64,000 bases of DNA from Lactococcus taiwanensis (GTDB lineage: Bacteria > Bacillota > Bacilli > Lactobacillales > Streptococcaceae): the NCBI RefSeq assembly GCF_014905395.1, contig NZ_BNDT01000006.1:57229-121228 (forward strand), read 5' to 3'. The notes below the pieces were generated by a model. That model did no database searches. It had not been told where the DNA came from and was given only the letters and a program-made list of their open reading frames with translations. The position numbers and the translations under genes were made by a program. Shown piece by piece: positions 15,540-24,943 of the stretch. Within the stretch, counting starts at the first letter, position 1; every line of letters begins with the position of its first letter.

Positions 15540-16352
15540 ATGAAAAATAATTTAAAACTTTTTGCAACCGATATGGATGGAACGTTTTTACGTAATGACC
15601 ATTCTTACAACCATAAAAAACTTGCTGAGCTCATTCCACAGATTCAAGCCAAGGGACTTATTTTCGCTGCTTCTTCAGGACGTTCCTTACTTGGGTTAAC
15701 CCAAGTATTTTCAGAATATAAAGATCACATGGCTTTTGTGGCTGAAAATGGCGGAGTCGTAGCTTATCAAGGAAAAATTCTTTTTGCGAAGGATTTAAGC
15801 ATTGCGCAAACTCAAGAACTTATTGACGCACTGCAAGAAATGCCCTATAGTCCTAAACAAGATTATTTAATTTCAGGGCTTAAGGGAGCTTACTACCCTG
15901 AAGGAATTTCCGAAGATTACTTGAAACATGCCAAACTCTATTATCCTAATTGCCAACTTTATCACGACTTGGCAGATATTGATGACAAGCTTTTGAAAAT
16001 CACGACAGATTTTCCAGATAAACATGTGCGTGACTGTGAGCAATGGGTAACCAACCGCCTGCCTTTCATTCGTGCTACAACCACAGGATTTACGAGTATT
16101 GATATTGTACCCACGGGTATTTCTAAAGCTTCTGGCCTCGCGCATCTTTTAGCCCATTTCAATTGGTTACCAGAAAACCTCGCAGTATTTGGTGATCAAA
16201 TGAATGATTTTGAAATGTTAGAATATGCTGGTGCTGCTTATGCCGTAAGTAATGCAGCTCCGGAAATCTTAGCGATTGCTGACAAAGTTATCCTGAGCAA
16301 CGATGAAGATGCTGTTCTTCTCGAGATTGAAAAAATTCTAAGAGAGGTTTAA
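15540..16352 (+). CDS. Cof-type HAD-IIB sugar-phosphatase-like hydrolase
   Basis: 270-residue HAD hydrolase of the Cof/YbiV class. Motif I is FATDMDGTFLRND at about 8-20, motif II lies in the GRSLLG region near residue 46, and motif IV is FGDQMNDFEML near 218. The large alpha/beta cap marks type IIB. Members dephosphorylate sugar phosphates or cofactors; the substrate here is open. GAAGGAG precedes the ATG. Confidence 0.88.
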   Translation: MKNNLKLFATDMDGTFLRNDHSYNHKKLAELIPQIQAKGLIFAASSGRSLLGLTQVFSEYKDHMAFVAENGGVVAYQGKILFAKDLSIAQTQELIDALQEMPYSPKQDYLISGLKGAYYPEGISEDYLKHAKLYYPNCQLYHDLADIDDKLLKITTDFPDKHVRDCEQWVTNRLPFIRATTTGFTSIDIVPTGISKASGLAHLLAHFNWLPENLAVFGDQMNDFEMLEYAGAAYAVSNAAPEILAIADKVILSNDEDAVLLEIEKILREV

Positions 16353-16385
16353 TCCTCTCTTGGCATACCGAAAGATGAAATCACC

Positions 16386-16410
16386 AAAAGTGACGCCTGC
16401 GTCACTTTTT
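16386..16410 (+). terminator. Terminator before plsX
   Basis: AAAAGTGACGC / GCGTCACTTTTT with a 2-base spacer. Confidence 0.8.
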
Positions 16411-16411
16411 C

Positions 16412-16420
16412 TGTTATAAT
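16412..16420 (+). promoter_or_regulatory. Extended -10 promoter of plsX
   Basis: TGT-TATAAT at 16412-16420, 36 bases before the ATG. The -35 position overlaps the preceding terminator and is poor. Confidence 0.5.
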
Positions 16421-16455
16421 TTTAATGATAACTTATTTGATTTGGAGAATTTTAT

Positions 16456-17445
16456 ATGAAAATTGCAATTGATGCAATGGGAGGAGATTTCGCTCCCGAA
16501 AATATCGTCAAAGGAGTCAATTTGGCGAAAAAAGAACTGACGAATGTGACTTTTCAACTTTACGGCGATAAAGCTAAAATAAAGGAATACTTAGAAGATG
16601 AACAAAATGTGGAAATTATCGAAACGACCGAGGTCATTGATTTCCACGATGACCCCGTCGCTGTTATCAAATCGAAAAAAGATAGCTCTCTCGTCCGAGC
16701 CGTAACAGCAGTCAAAAAAGGCGAAGCTGATGCTGTTTTATCAGCTGGATCAACAGGGGCACTTTTAACCGCTGGTTTGATGCTTGTCAAACGCATCAAA
16801 CAAGTTTCGCGCCCTGCTTTGATGTCTACTCTCCCCACACTTGATGGACGTGGCTTTGACATGCTAGATCTTGGAGCTAACACCGAAAATACCGCTCAAC
16901 ACTTGGTAGATTTCGCCATTTTGGGAGCCTATTATGCTGAAAACGTTCGTGGTATTACGCAACCTCGCGTTGCCCTTATTTCTAACGGTGCCGAAGAGTC
17001 AAAAGGTTCACCTGCCGTTAAAGAAGCACATGCGCTTCTCTCTGCAATGAACGAAATTAACTTTATTGGTAATATCGAATCACGTGATATCTTAGAAGGC
17101 GGCGCAGATGTCGTTGTTGCTGATGGTTTCACGGGAAACGCCATTTTGAAGTCAATAGAAGGTACAATGAGTGGTGTCTTTAAACTCATTAAATCGACGA
17201 TTAAAAACGGAAGTTTGAAAACAAAAATTGGGGGAGCTTTGGTGGCGCCTGCCCTTGCCAGCCTTAAAGATTTAGCTGGTAGCGGTGGAGGAGCAGCATT
17301 TGTTGGATTAAAGGCTCCTGTAGTAAAAGCACACGGTAATTCTGGTGCTGAAGAAATCGCCCAAGCCTTACGTCAAGTCCACAAGATGGTCGACTCTGAC
17401 GTATCTGGTAAATTAGTTAATCATTTTGAAAATATGAACAAATAA
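16456..17445 (+). CDS. plsX: Phosphate acyltransferase PlsX
   Basis: 329-residue PlsX, which converts acyl-ACP to acyl-phosphate in phosphatidic acid synthesis. The N-terminus [20 protein letters not shown] is diagnostic, and GSTGA near residue 97 and the GAEESKG motif near 178 are conserved. TTTGGAGA precedes the ATG. In streptococci and lactococci acpP usually follows; here a terminator follows directly and no acyl carrier gene is in the window. Confidence 0.96.
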   Translation: MKIAIDAMGGDFAPENIVKGVNLAKKELTNVTFQLYGDKAKIKEYLEDEQNVEIIETTEVIDFHDDPVAVIKSKKDSSLVRAVTAVKKGEADAVLSAGSTGALLTAGLMLVKRIKQVSRPALMSTLPTLDGRGFDMLDLGANTENTAQHLVDFAILGAYYAENVRGITQPRVALISNGAEESKGSPAVKEAHALLSAMNEINFIGNIESRDILEGGADVVVADGFTGNAILKSIEGTMSGVFKLIKSTIKNGSLKTKIGGALVAPALASLKDLAGSGGGAAFVGLKAPVVKAHGNSGAEEIAQALRQVHKMVDSDVSGKLVNHFENMNK

Positions 17446-17470
17446 AAAACTCGGAAAACCGAGTTTTTTT
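17444..17470 (+). terminator. Terminator of plsX
   Basis: AAAAAACTCGG-aaaa-CCGAGTTTTTTT. A repeat copy (17472-17487) follows directly. Confidence 0.9.
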
Positions 17471-17501
17471 GCTGACAAGTCCGTCAGTGACTTTTTATCC
17501 C

Positions 17502-17864
17502 TCACTTTTTACTTCGCCAGTCGTATTTTGTACCAAAATAATTAAAAATCACCACCTCAGCTACAAGAATCAAAATAACATAATTATAGGTCGCTTCATT
17601 ACCAAAAACAAACCAGTAAACCGCCCAAATTAAGAGCAGAGCAATAATTATCCCGGCCCAAAAAGCATGCCTTTGATAAAGTTTTTGTGGAAGAGGTTTG
17701 GGCGGGGATTTTTTATCTTTAATCAACAAGGATAAAACAAGGCCGATAACTAAAGTTACTAAGCCCCAATTTCTAGCTGGATAGGCCGCTAAGAAGAAAA
17801 TTCCAGCACCAACAACTAGAAAAAGGGAACTGACCGACCAAAAAGCATATTCTTTTTTTGTCAT
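17502..17864 (-). CDS. Small membrane protein of unknown function
   Basis: 120-residue protein with about four hydrophobic segments (residues 8-28, 33-48, 67-88 and 95-110) and a lysine/proline-rich cytoplasmic loop (KDKKSPPKPLPQK). I do not recognise the family. It may form an operon with the APC permease, whose stop lies about 60 bases away and reads into it. An AAAGGAT site precedes the ATG. Confidence 0.7.
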   Translation of the reverse strand: MTKKEYAFWSVSSLFLVVGAGIFFLAAYPARNWGLVTLVIGLVLSLLIKDKKSPPKPLPQKLYQRHAFWAGIIIALLLIWAVYWFVFGNEATYNYVILILVAEVVIFNYFGTKYDWRSKK

Positions 17865-17923
17865 CTTTAATCCTTTCTATCCTGCCTCACCCATAACCTT
17901 ACTGACGAGGCTGTCAGTAAAGT

Positions 17924-19240
17924 TTACAAACGTTTTACCGTATTGACATCAGCACCCTTCGCCTTATTTTCTTTGGTTTTCAGCCACGCTTCTCTTGCCG
18001 TATCGTCTAGCTTGACAATGAAGTAAATTAGTACTAGCGCCAGCAAAATACCACTGCCTAAAACTAAAACAGAGAGGGTAAAACTAGTTAATAAGACCAG
18101 TGAGAATAAGCTACTTCCAAGCCCAACCCAGATAAACTTTTTCTTGAGATTGGCTAGGCCAGTTGATAAATATTGCACAAAACTCATAAAAACGGTCAAC
18201 CCACTCAAAAAAACATAGTTTCCTGTCAGAAAAAGGGCCATAGCCGAAAGAGTCGACAAGATAATCGCCCAAGTTGGTGTACCAAATCGGTTAGTTTTGG
18301 CGACAAACATGGGCACATCCTCATGAGCCTGCGCAAGGCTGGCTAGGATGGTTGGGGTATTGAAAGTCGTCGCCACAATAACGCCTAAAATGGATAAGCA
18401 AATCCCGACCACAAATAAAGGAATCCCAATCATTCCTACAATTTTACTGAAAGCGGTCGCTGCCGGCACTAGTGTATTTACTAAGGAAGGACCTAGAACA
18501 CCAATGGTAATGGCTTGAATGATCAAATAAACTGACAGGCAAGTCAACATGACCAGGGTCAACATTTTTGGCAAATTTTTGGCGGGATTTTTCATTTTCT
18601 CCGCATTAACTGGTAAAAACGAAAAGCCTGTAAAGAAGAAAAATACGGTACCATAAGCTGACAGAAAACCGTGTAAACCCGAATTTTTTACTGACGAGGC
18701 TGTCAGTAAATTTTCAGCGCTAAAATGGCTCCCTTTTACTATCCAAACGCAGCTGAAGATAAAAATCATTACCAGTGCAATTTTGACAAAAGATGTCAAA
18801 TTATCCAATCCTGCAATCAAGGCGCTGCCAAAATAAGAGAGAAGACCGAGAAGCAGAATAAGCCCTAAACCAAACAAAAGTCCATTAAAGTGCGGTAAAA
18901 TCATTTTCAGTGCAGTCAAAAGAGCCGAAACTTCTGTTGCCAATGTGACCGTTCCCAAAATCCAGGTCACCATGCCAACGACAAACCCCGGAAAACGACC
19001 AAAGGTTTCCTTGACATAGACAAACGCTCCGCCATTTTTAGAATAAATTTTACTCATGTTAGCATAAGCAAAGGCAATCACTGAGACAGACAAACCCGCC
19101 AATAGAATGGCCCCTAAACTCATCAGTCCAGCTTCCTGATAAATCTTACCTGAAAGCAAGAAAATCCCTGATCCAATAATAGAATTTATGCCTAATAAAT
19201 AAATGGCGACAGGTGAAAGTAAAGCGGGCTTTTTCATCAC
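17924..19240 (-). CDS. APC-superfamily amino acid permease
   Basis: 438-residue membrane transporter with about 12 helices. The N-terminal substrate-binding motif GINSIIGSGIFLL is typical of amino acid/polyamine antiporters and permeases. Substrate is not inferable. A copy of the dispersed repeat (18691-18706) sits inside the gene in an external-loop region, encoding LLTASSVKN, and another (17902-17917) lies just past the stop. GAAAGAGGTGT precedes the ATG. Confidence 0.85.
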   Translation of the reverse strand: MMKKPALLSPVAIYLLGINSIIGSGIFLLSGKIYQEAGLMSLGAILLAGLSVSVIAFAYANMSKIYSKNGGAFVYVKETFGRFPGFVVGMVTWILGTVTLATEVSALLTALKMILPHFNGLLFGLGLILLLGLLSYFGSALIAGLDNLTSFVKIALVMIFIFSCVWIVKGSHFSAENLLTASSVKNSGLHGFLSAYGTVFFFFTGFSFLPVNAEKMKNPAKNLPKMLTLVMLTCLSVYLIIQAITIGVLGPSLVNTLVPAATAFSKIVGMIGIPLFVVGICLSILGVIVATTFNTPTILASLAQAHEDVPMFVAKTNRFGTPTWAIILSTLSAMALFLTGNYVFLSGLTVFMSFVQYLSTGLANLKKKFIWVGLGSSLFSLVLLTSFTLSVLVLGSGILLALVLIYFIVKLDDTAREAWLKTKENKAKGADVNTVKRL

Positions 19241-19343
19241 AACACCTCTTTCTAAAATGATATCGTTTTCTTTTTTTCTTTAAACAGATTATATCAGAAA
19301 TTGACGAAAAGAGTGCTCTAAAAGAACATCTTTAAATATCAGT

Positions 19344-19370
19344 TAAAAAAACGCCCTCAGGCGTTCTTTT
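19344..19370 (-). terminator. Terminator of the VOC gene
   Basis: Minus-strand hairpin ACGCC-tgag-GGCGT followed by seven U (plus A-run 19344-19350). Confidence 0.8.
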
Positions 19371-19739
19371 CTAGTTCTCCATAAAAGCAAAAAAGCAACC
19401 ATTAGGAGTCTGAAAGTTAAATGTTTGCTTATCTCCAATCGTCTCAAGTTCACTCGTAAAGCCTCCGAGCACCTCCACACGATCGTGCCACTCCCCGATG
19501 TCATCTACCGTAAACAGCAAAGAGGGCTTATTTTCTGCCACCTCAGGGCTTACAGCTCGGATAAATTGGATATCCCAAATCTGTAAGAGCGCATTTCCTT
19601 TATTATCTGGCGCAAAGGTTACGGTCTCACTTCCTTCTACCTCCTGAAAAGCAATCTCAGTAAAGCCAATAGCGCTGAAAAAACGCCGCTCTAGAGCAAC
19701 ATTCTCTACATACAGTTGTGTGCTCATTTTAAGGGTCAT
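19371..19739 (-). CDS. VOC-family (glyoxalase-like) protein
   Basis: 122-residue single-domain vicinal oxygen chelate protein, starting MSTQLYVENVALERRFFSAIGF after three extra residues and ending NFQTPNGCFFAFME. The classic metal ligands (His/Glu) are not all evident, so it may bind rather than catalyse. GGAGGAG precedes the ATG. Confidence 0.78.
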   Translation of the reverse strand: MTLKMSTQLYVENVALERRFFSAIGFTEIAFQEVEGSETVTFAPDNKGNALLQIWDIQFIRAVSPEVAENKPSLLFTVDDIGEWHDRVEVLGGFTSELETIGDKQTFNFQTPNGCFFAFMEN

Positions 19740-19817
19740 TGTTGCTCCTCCTTTTGTGTACGCTTATTTATAAACGCTTAAAAAAAAGCAGGAAAAAACT
19801 CTACTTTTTACGCTCTG

Positions 19818-20258
19818 TTAGGCTAGATGAGCTTCTAAGCTAATTTCTTGCACACCTGCAAGAGCCCGTGATACAGGACAATTGTTTTTTGTATACTCCG
19901 CAATTTCTGCAAAATCAGCTTGTGAAAGTCCCGGGATATCGCTTACGTTCTTTAAATGAATCTTCGCTACCGTTGGTGCACCATCTACTACATCAAAAGT
20001 GACCTCAGCTGTAGTATCAATTGATTTAGCGACTAACTTCTTTTCTCCCAAAAAGAGAGCCAGAGCTTGAGAAAAACAAGCCGCATGAGCCGCTCCAAGT
20101 AATTCTTCAGGTGTTGTAATATGCACTTGGCTTTCTGCTCGAGCTTTAAAATTATAAGGTGCTTCCGTGAAGAGTTGGGAAGATTCTGCGGAAATTGTCC
20201 CAAAACCTTCTTCCAGACTATCTTCCCAATGAGCTGATGCTACTGATATATTTGCCAT
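19818..20258 (-). CDS. osmC: OsmC-family peroxide-reducing protein
   Basis: 146-residue OsmC/Ohr-type thiol peroxidase. The two redox cysteines lie in AAHAACFSQAL (near residue 61) and NNCPVSRAL (near 128). The N-terminal half has the usual GFGTISAESS glycine-rich strand. It reduces organic hydroperoxides according to family knowledge. AAAGGAGA precedes the ATG. Confidence 0.9.
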   Translation of the reverse strand: MANISVASAHWEDSLEEGFGTISAESSQLFTEAPYNFKARAESQVHITTPEELLGAAHAACFSQALALFLGEKKLVAKSIDTTAEVTFDVVDGAPTVAKIHLKNVSDIPGLSQADFAEIAEYTKNNCPVSRALAGVQEISLEAHLA

Positions 20259-20391
20259 GATTTTCTCCTTTACAAGTCAAAAGCGAAGACGCTTCGTTTA
20301 TTTCTTAATTTACAATAGTAAAACGACGTTTACTTTTCGAGTATAGCGCTTTATTTTTGGGGAATCAAGAAATCCGTTTTATTTTTAAATG

Positions 20392-20420
20392 TTGACAGTT
20401 TCACACAAAAAGTGTAAAAT
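20392..20420 (+). promoter_or_regulatory. Promoter of the trpS T-box transcript
   Basis: TTGACA (20392-20397), 17-bp spacer, TAAAAT (20415-20420). Confidence 0.85.
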
Positions 20421-20426
20421 TTATAA

Positions 20427-20707
20427 CAATAAACAAGAAAGTAGCTTTGAGGTAGAATCTCTAGGAAGTCGGTGGCTGTGTAAACCGATGTTTCTCACAA
20501 GGTGAATGGGCTTGTTTGATGCTTAAGCAACAATTTAGAACCTCTTGGTTCTTTCCATACTGATTTAAAACAATAAAAATCACGGTAGCTCCCGTTACAA
20601 AGCAACTTGTTTATTGACAAGTTTTAAGGAAATCTTTGATTTCAAAATTACGGTGGCACCGCGCATTAGCGCCCGTAGAGCATTTGCTTGCTCTACGGGC
20701 GTTTTTT
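20427..20707 (+). promoter_or_regulatory. T-box leader, tryptophan-specific
   Basis: A full T-box architecture is visible. Stem I is closed by AACAAG near 20431 with CTTGTT at 20521-20526. The AGUA side of the specifier loop lies near 20440, with GAA followed by the specifier UGG (20517-20519, Trp). The conserved T-box GGTGGCACCGCG is at 20652-20663. The terminator GCCCGTAGAGCA (20671-20682) / TGCTCTACGGGC (20689-20700) ends in a T-run. Uncharged tRNA-Trp would favour antitermination and trpS expression. Confidence 0.93.
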
Positions 20708-20786
20708 GTTTGATTTACTGAAGTTTGTAAACCAAGTTTACAATATGCTATGCCTCTCTATAAACAGAAAACAAAAGGAGAATCTC

Positions 20787-21812
20787 ATGACAAAACCAAC
20801 CATTTTAACAGGCGATCGCCCAACAGGAAAACTTCATATTGGCCATTACGTAGGCTCACTTCAAAATCGGGTTAAAATGCAAAACGAAGATAAATACAAT
20901 ATGTTTGTCTTTTTAGCAGACCAACAAGCGCTAACTGACCATGCTAAAGAACCTGAGCTTATCCGCCAGTCTGTAGGGGATGTTGCACTAGATTATTTAG
21001 CGGCTGGTCTAGATCCTGAAAAATCAACCATTTTCATCCAAAGCCAAATCCCTGAACTAGCTGAACTTTCAATGTACTACATGAATTTAGTTTCTCTAGC
21101 ACGCCTTGAACGTAATCCAACAGTTAAAACCGAGATTGCTCAAAAAGCTTTTGGCGAATCAATTCCTGCTGGTTTTTTGGTTTACCCCGTGTCACAGGCG
21201 GCAGACATTACAGCTTTCAAAGCCACACATGTCCCAGTTGGTAATGACCAAAAACCAATGATTGAGCAAACTCGCGAAATCGTACGCTCCTTCAACAATG
21301 CCTATAACACCGACGCACTGGTTGAACCAGAAGGTATTTACCCTGAAAATGAAGCAGCTGGACGCCTGCCAGGACTTGATGGTAACGCTAAAATGTCCAA
21401 ATCATTGGGCAACGGTATTTTCCTAGCAGACGACATGGATACGCTCAAGAAAAAGGTCATGTCCATGTATACGGACCCCGACCACATCAAAGTTGAAGAT
21501 CCCGGAAAAATCGAGGGCAACATGGTTTTCCATTACCTTGACGTTTTCGGTAAACCTGAAGATGCGGCGACGATTGCTGAAATGAAGGCGCACTATCAAG
21601 CCGGCGGCCTGGGCGATGTCAAAACCAAGCGCTACCTGCTGGAAGTCCTCGACCGTGAGCTGTCGCCAATTCGCGAGCGCCGCATCGAGTTCGCGAAAAA
21701 CATGGACTACGTTTACGACATGCTCAAAGCGGGTTCCCTAAAAGCTGAAAGCGTGGCTGCACAAACACTTGACGAAGTCAAATCTGCCATGGGAATTAAT
21801 TATTTTAAATAA
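20787..21812 (+). CDS. trpS: Tryptophanyl-tRNA synthetase
   Basis: 341-residue class I aminoacyl-tRNA synthetase charging tRNA-Trp. The HIGH-type motif [10 protein letters not shown] is at about 13-22 and the KMSKS motif at about 200. The ATG at 20787 is preceded by AAAGGAGA; the longer frame from 20688 begins inside the T-box terminator and is not used. The palindromic pair TTGTAAAC-caa-GTTTACAA (20725-20743) lies in the 5' UTR. Confidence 0.96.
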   Translation: MTKPTILTGDRPTGKLHIGHYVGSLQNRVKMQNEDKYNMFVFLADQQALTDHAKEPELIRQSVGDVALDYLAAGLDPEKSTIFIQSQIPELAELSMYYMNLVSLARLERNPTVKTEIAQKAFGESIPAGFLVYPVSQAADITAFKATHVPVGNDQKPMIEQTREIVRSFNNAYNTDALVEPEGIYPENEAAGRLPGLDGNAKMSKSLGNGIFLADDMDTLKKKVMSMYTDPDHIKVEDPGKIEGNMVFHYLDVFGKPEDAATIAEMKAHYQAGGLGDVKTKRYLLEVLDRELSPIRERRIEFAKNMDYVYDMLKAGSLKAESVAAQTLDEVKSAMGINYFK

Positions 21813-21842
21813 AATAGAGTAGCTAAAGCTACTCTATTTTAT
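21811..21842. terminator. Bidirectional terminator between trpS and a small membrane gene
   Basis: AAAATAGAGTAGC (21811-21823) / GCTACTCTATTTT (21828-21840). Confidence 0.85.
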
Positions 21843-22009
21843 TGTTTTACTTTTTTCTTTTGATATTGAAAAATAAAGAGAAAGATGATGTAAACTAGCC
21901 ATGGAATAAAAGGAACATAACTTCCTGTTGGCATTACTTTAAAGAGAACTAACGTTGCAGCTAAACAAATGAGGGCAACAACGATAAGTAACAAATATAA
22001 TTTTTTCAT
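21839..22009 (-). CDS. Small two-helix membrane protein
   Basis: 56-residue ORF read on the minus strand: MKKLYLLLIVVALICLAATL, a short linker with MPTGSYVPF, then a second hydrophobic helix and a basic tail ending KKKVKQ. A strong GGAGGAGAG site lies six bases upstream of the ATG, and the gene ends in the shared hairpin with trpS. Family unknown. The remaining bases to 22160 are AT-rich with nothing else recognised. Confidence 0.65.
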   Translation of the reverse strand: MKKLYLLLIVVALICLAATLVLFKVMPTGSYVPFIPWLVYIIFLFIFQYQKKKVKQ

Positions 22010-22169
22010 ATCTCTCCTCCTATGATTTCAATACTCTTTTATCACTATGAACTTTTATACATAAAAGTAGAGCTTATGAATGATCATAAAATATTCTGAC
22101 TATTTTGTCCATCATTAATTTTCAACAGTTAAAAATCAGCTTTTCCAGCCAATTTTTGCCATTTTAAAG

Positions 22170-22175
22170 TATAAT
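22170..22175 (+). promoter_or_regulatory. -10 element placing the transcript start at the HD gene ATG
   Basis: TATAAT at 22170-22175 with the ATG at 22182 predicts a leaderless mRNA. No Shine-Dalgarno or good -35 is visible. Confidence 0.4.
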
Positions 22176-22181
22176 TGAATC

Positions 22182-22841
22182 ATGACACCTCTACAAAAAA
22201 TCGCCAATTTCGCCAAAGACATTCACGCGCAGAACAATGACGGTCACGGCTTTGACCACATCGAGCGCGTGGTAGCGCTGGCTGAAAAAATTTTACTGAC
22301 AGAGCCATCAGCAAATCGCGAGCTGGTACTTGCCACCTGCTATCTCCATGACACTTACGATGATAAATTGACAATTGACGTGCCTACTCAAAAAGCAAAA
22401 GTCACGACTTTTTTGAGCCAAATTTTTACTGACGAAACCATCAGTGAAATTTTTGATATCATTGACAAGATGAGCTACTCTAACAACATCATAAAAAAGA
22501 ATAATCTTTCTTTGAATGGGAAAATTGTTCAAGATGCTGACCGTCTTGATGCTATGGGCGCATGGGGCATCGTTCGCACGCTAGAATATGGCTGGGCTCA
22601 TAATCGGGAGTTCTACAATCCACAGCTTAAACCAACTAGCTATGCGTCTAAAACAGCTTATCATAAGAATTCTAAAAGCACCACCCTCAATCATTTCTAC
22701 GAAAAGCTCTTTCTACTAGAGGATCTTCTCAATACTGCAGAAGCTCGACGTATTGGATCCACTCGCAGTAAAATCATGCACGATTTCGTGCATGAAATAA
22801 AACGTGAATATCAGGAAAATACTTTACCCCATGGAAACTAA
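22182..22841 (+). CDS. HD-domain phosphohydrolase, YedJ-like
   Basis: 219-residue metal-dependent HD hydrolase. Candidate ligands are His22 in GHGFDHIERV, the His-Asp pair in CYLHDTYDD (near 55-56) and Asp in QDADRLDAMG (near 118). Its substrate is probably a nucleotide or phosphate ester. Two copies of the dispersed repeat lie in frame (22296-22311 and 22429-22444), encoding LLTEPSAN and FTDETIS. There is no ribosome binding site upstream. It overlaps the next gene. Confidence 0.82.
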   Translation: MTPLQKIANFAKDIHAQNNDGHGFDHIERVVALAEKILLTEPSANRELVLATCYLHDTYDDKLTIDVPTQKAKVTTFLSQIFTDETISEIFDIIDKMSYSNNIIKKNNLSLNGKIVQDADRLDAMGAWGIVRTLEYGWAHNREFYNPQLKPTSYASKTAYHKNSKSTTLNHFYEKLFLLEDLLNTAEARRIGSTRSKIMHDFVHEIKREYQENTLPHGN

Positions 22842-23622
22842 AATTTTTGCCCATCGCGGCGCCCGTTGGTGCCGACCCGAGAACACTCTTGCAAGCTTTC
22901 AACAAGCGCTCCGAGAAAAAGCTGACGGTATTGAGCTAGATGTACATCTCAGCAAGGATAATGAACTTATCGTAATACACGATGAAACAGTTAATCGTAC
23001 GACCAATGCCAAGGGATTTGTTCATGATCTGACCTTGTCACAACTCAAGACGCTCGACGCTGGATGCAACTTTAAGCTCCAAGCTTCTAGTCCCCTTCTA
23101 ACTTTTATCCAGCGCTTCCGTTCACTGCTCATCAAAAAAGTCTATACACACGAAAAAATTCCTACTTTAGGTGAAGTCCTTGACTTCTTGGAAGCTAACA
23201 ACTTTACCGGCTGCTTAAATATTGAAGTTAAAACGGATCATATCCACTATCCCGATATCGAGACCATTCTCTCTGAGGAAATGGTTCAGCGAGAACTCTC
23301 TTTTACATACCTTTATAGCTCTTTTAACTTTCGAAGTCTGGAACTTCTTCATGAACTTGAACCCACAGTAGATTTAGCCTACCTCACCTATAATAATCAA
23401 AATGAAATTGAGCGAGGATTAGAAGCTGACTTCATAACTGCTCTCCACCCTAAAAAAAGTTACGCTTTATCTAAGCATTTTGAATCTTCCCGTAAACCTT
23501 TACGTGTCTGGACAGTCAACGCTGAACGAGACATAAAAAAGTTACTTACAAAAAATGTTGCTGCTATTATTACGGATTATCCCGAAAAAGCGCGACGTAT
23601 TCGTAAGCAATGCCAGAAATAA
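22831..23622 (+). CDS. Glycerophosphodiester phosphodiesterase
   Basis: 263-residue GDPD-family TIM-barrel enzyme hydrolysing glycerophosphodiesters to glycerol-3-phosphate. The catalytic HRGARWCRPENTLASF motif is at the N-terminus, with ELDVHLSKDNELIVIHD following, and a C-terminal VWTVN block. No signal peptide, so cytosolic. I use the ATG at 22831, overlapping the HD gene by 11 bases; a GTG at 22804 is possible. Confidence 0.88.
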   Translation: METKIFAHRGARWCRPENTLASFQQALREKADGIELDVHLSKDNELIVIHDETVNRTTNAKGFVHDLTLSQLKTLDAGCNFKLQASSPLLTFIQRFRSLLIKKVYTHEKIPTLGEVLDFLEANNFTGCLNIEVKTDHIHYPDIETILSEEMVQRELSFTYLYSSFNFRSLELLHELEPTVDLAYLTYNNQNEIERGLEADFITALHPKKSYALSKHFESSRKPLRVWTVNAERDIKKLLTKNVAAIITDYPEKARRIRKQCQK

Positions 23623-23637
23623 AAATAGAAATAAAGA

Positions 23638-23669
23638 ATGCCTTCTTGCACACAAGGGCATTTTTTTAT
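23638..23669 (+). terminator. Terminator of the GDPD gene
   Basis: AATGCCTTCTTG / CAAGGGCATT imperfect hairpin with a seven-T tail. Confidence 0.75.
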
Positions 23670-23752
23670 AAATTTTCCTAATGCTAATAATTTCACAATC
23701 TTTAAGTATGGGAGCTGATAGTAACAACTGATGTAAGCGCAAACCATTTTCC

Positions 23753-23781
23753 TTTACTTTTGGTTTCACAATAGGTATAAT
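23753..23781 (+). promoter_or_regulatory. Promoter of lplA (possibly the pdh operon)
   Basis: TTTACT (23753-23758), 17-bp spacer, TATAAT (23776-23781). A cre-like TGTAAGCGCAAACC (23732-23745) with two mismatches to the CcpA consensus lies just upstream. Confidence 0.65.
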
Positions 23782-23853
23782 TAAACTGTGCGTGTAAATT
23801 TGTCAAATACCTTTGACAAAACAGTCACAACGATTGGGGGAAGGTGCATAAAC

Positions 23854-24849
23854 ATGCAATTTATCAACTATCTTGGTCAAGACGCCTATACTAACATCGC
23901 AATGGACAGCTGGTTACTTACACATTTGAAACCAACTGAACCTGTCTTTGCTCTCTGGCAAAATAAACGTGCTGTTATTGTAGGACGCAACCAGAATACA
24001 TTTGCTGAAGTGAATCAAGACTACATCGATAGCCACGACGTTCAAGTTGTACGTCGTGTGTCTGGCGGCGGAGCCGTTTATCACGATGAAGGTAATATCT
24101 GCTTCACTTTTTTTGTTCCAGTTGAAAACTCAGGAACAGTAAACTTCAAGAAATTTGTTCAACCGATGTATGAAGCACTTCATGCCGTTGGCATCAATGC
24201 TGAAATCACTGGTCGAAACGATCTTGAAGTAGACGGTAAGAAAATTTCGGGAAATGCACAGCGCTACGCTGGTGGTTATCTCATGCATCATGGTACGCTT
24301 TTATGGGACACTGATGTCGAGGCAATGATACGTTCCCTTAATGTTTCCGATGAAAAATTCGTGAGTAAGGCGGCAAAATCCGTACGTGCTCGAGTGGGTA
24401 ACATTAAAGACTTTGCTCCGAACGATTTAACTTTAGAAAGTTTTATCGATGCCTTGAAATACTACCTCACTGATCAAGGTAAAGATGGCGAACTCGTACT
24501 TAGTGAAGACCAACTTTCCTCAATCAAAAAATTGCGTGATGAGCAATTTGCTACTTGGGATTGGAATTATGGCGAGTCGCCAAAATTCTCCTTTCAAAAT
24601 CATGCCAAATATGCAGGTGGAGTGATTGATATCCAAGTGAATGTTGAAAATGGTAAAATCACCGATATCAATTTCCAAGGAGACTTCTTAGGCGTGAGAG
24701 ATTGGCGTGATATCCAAGATCAATTTCTGGGCGTTGAATTCACACCGGAAGCCGTTATGAATGTCCTTGAAAAGAACAAAGAAGGTCAATATTTTGGCAC
24801 AATTACCAATGCAGAACTTGCTGAAATGTTTAAAGGTGATTTAAACTGA
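23854..24849 (+). CDS. lplA: Lipoate-protein ligase
   Basis: 331-residue LplA-type ligase that adenylates lipoate and attaches it to lipoyl domains. The VVRRVSGGGAVYHDEGNICF motif and the lysine of KKISGNAQRY form the lipoyl-AMP site; the C-terminal accessory domain is present. The ATG at 23854 follows GGGGGAAGG. Position directly upstream of pdhABCD, whose E2 has two lipoyl domains, supports the assignment. Confidence 0.93.
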   Translation: MQFINYLGQDAYTNIAMDSWLLTHLKPTEPVFALWQNKRAVIVGRNQNTFAEVNQDYIDSHDVQVVRRVSGGGAVYHDEGNICFTFFVPVENSGTVNFKKFVQPMYEALHAVGINAEITGRNDLEVDGKKISGNAQRYAGGYLMHHGTLLWDTDVEAMIRSLNVSDEKFVSKAAKSVRARVGNIKDFAPNDLTLESFIDALKYYLTDQGKDGELVLSEDQLSSIKKLRDEQFATWDWNYGESPKFSFQNHAKYAGGVIDIQVNVENGKITDINFQGDFLGVRDWRDIQDQFLGVEFTPEAVMNVLEKNKEGQYFGTITNAELAEMFKGDLN

Positions 24850-24943
24850 GCATTGTAATATTCACAAGCGTACTCCTAGAAAACTTCAGCTAAAAATGCT
24901 AAGTTCTAGATATAGATACACAAAAATAGAAAGGAAATCTATT

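Noticed and set aside
20688..20786. N-terminal extension of trpS
   Set aside because: Begins inside the T-box terminator stem; the ATG at 20787 has the ribosome binding site.
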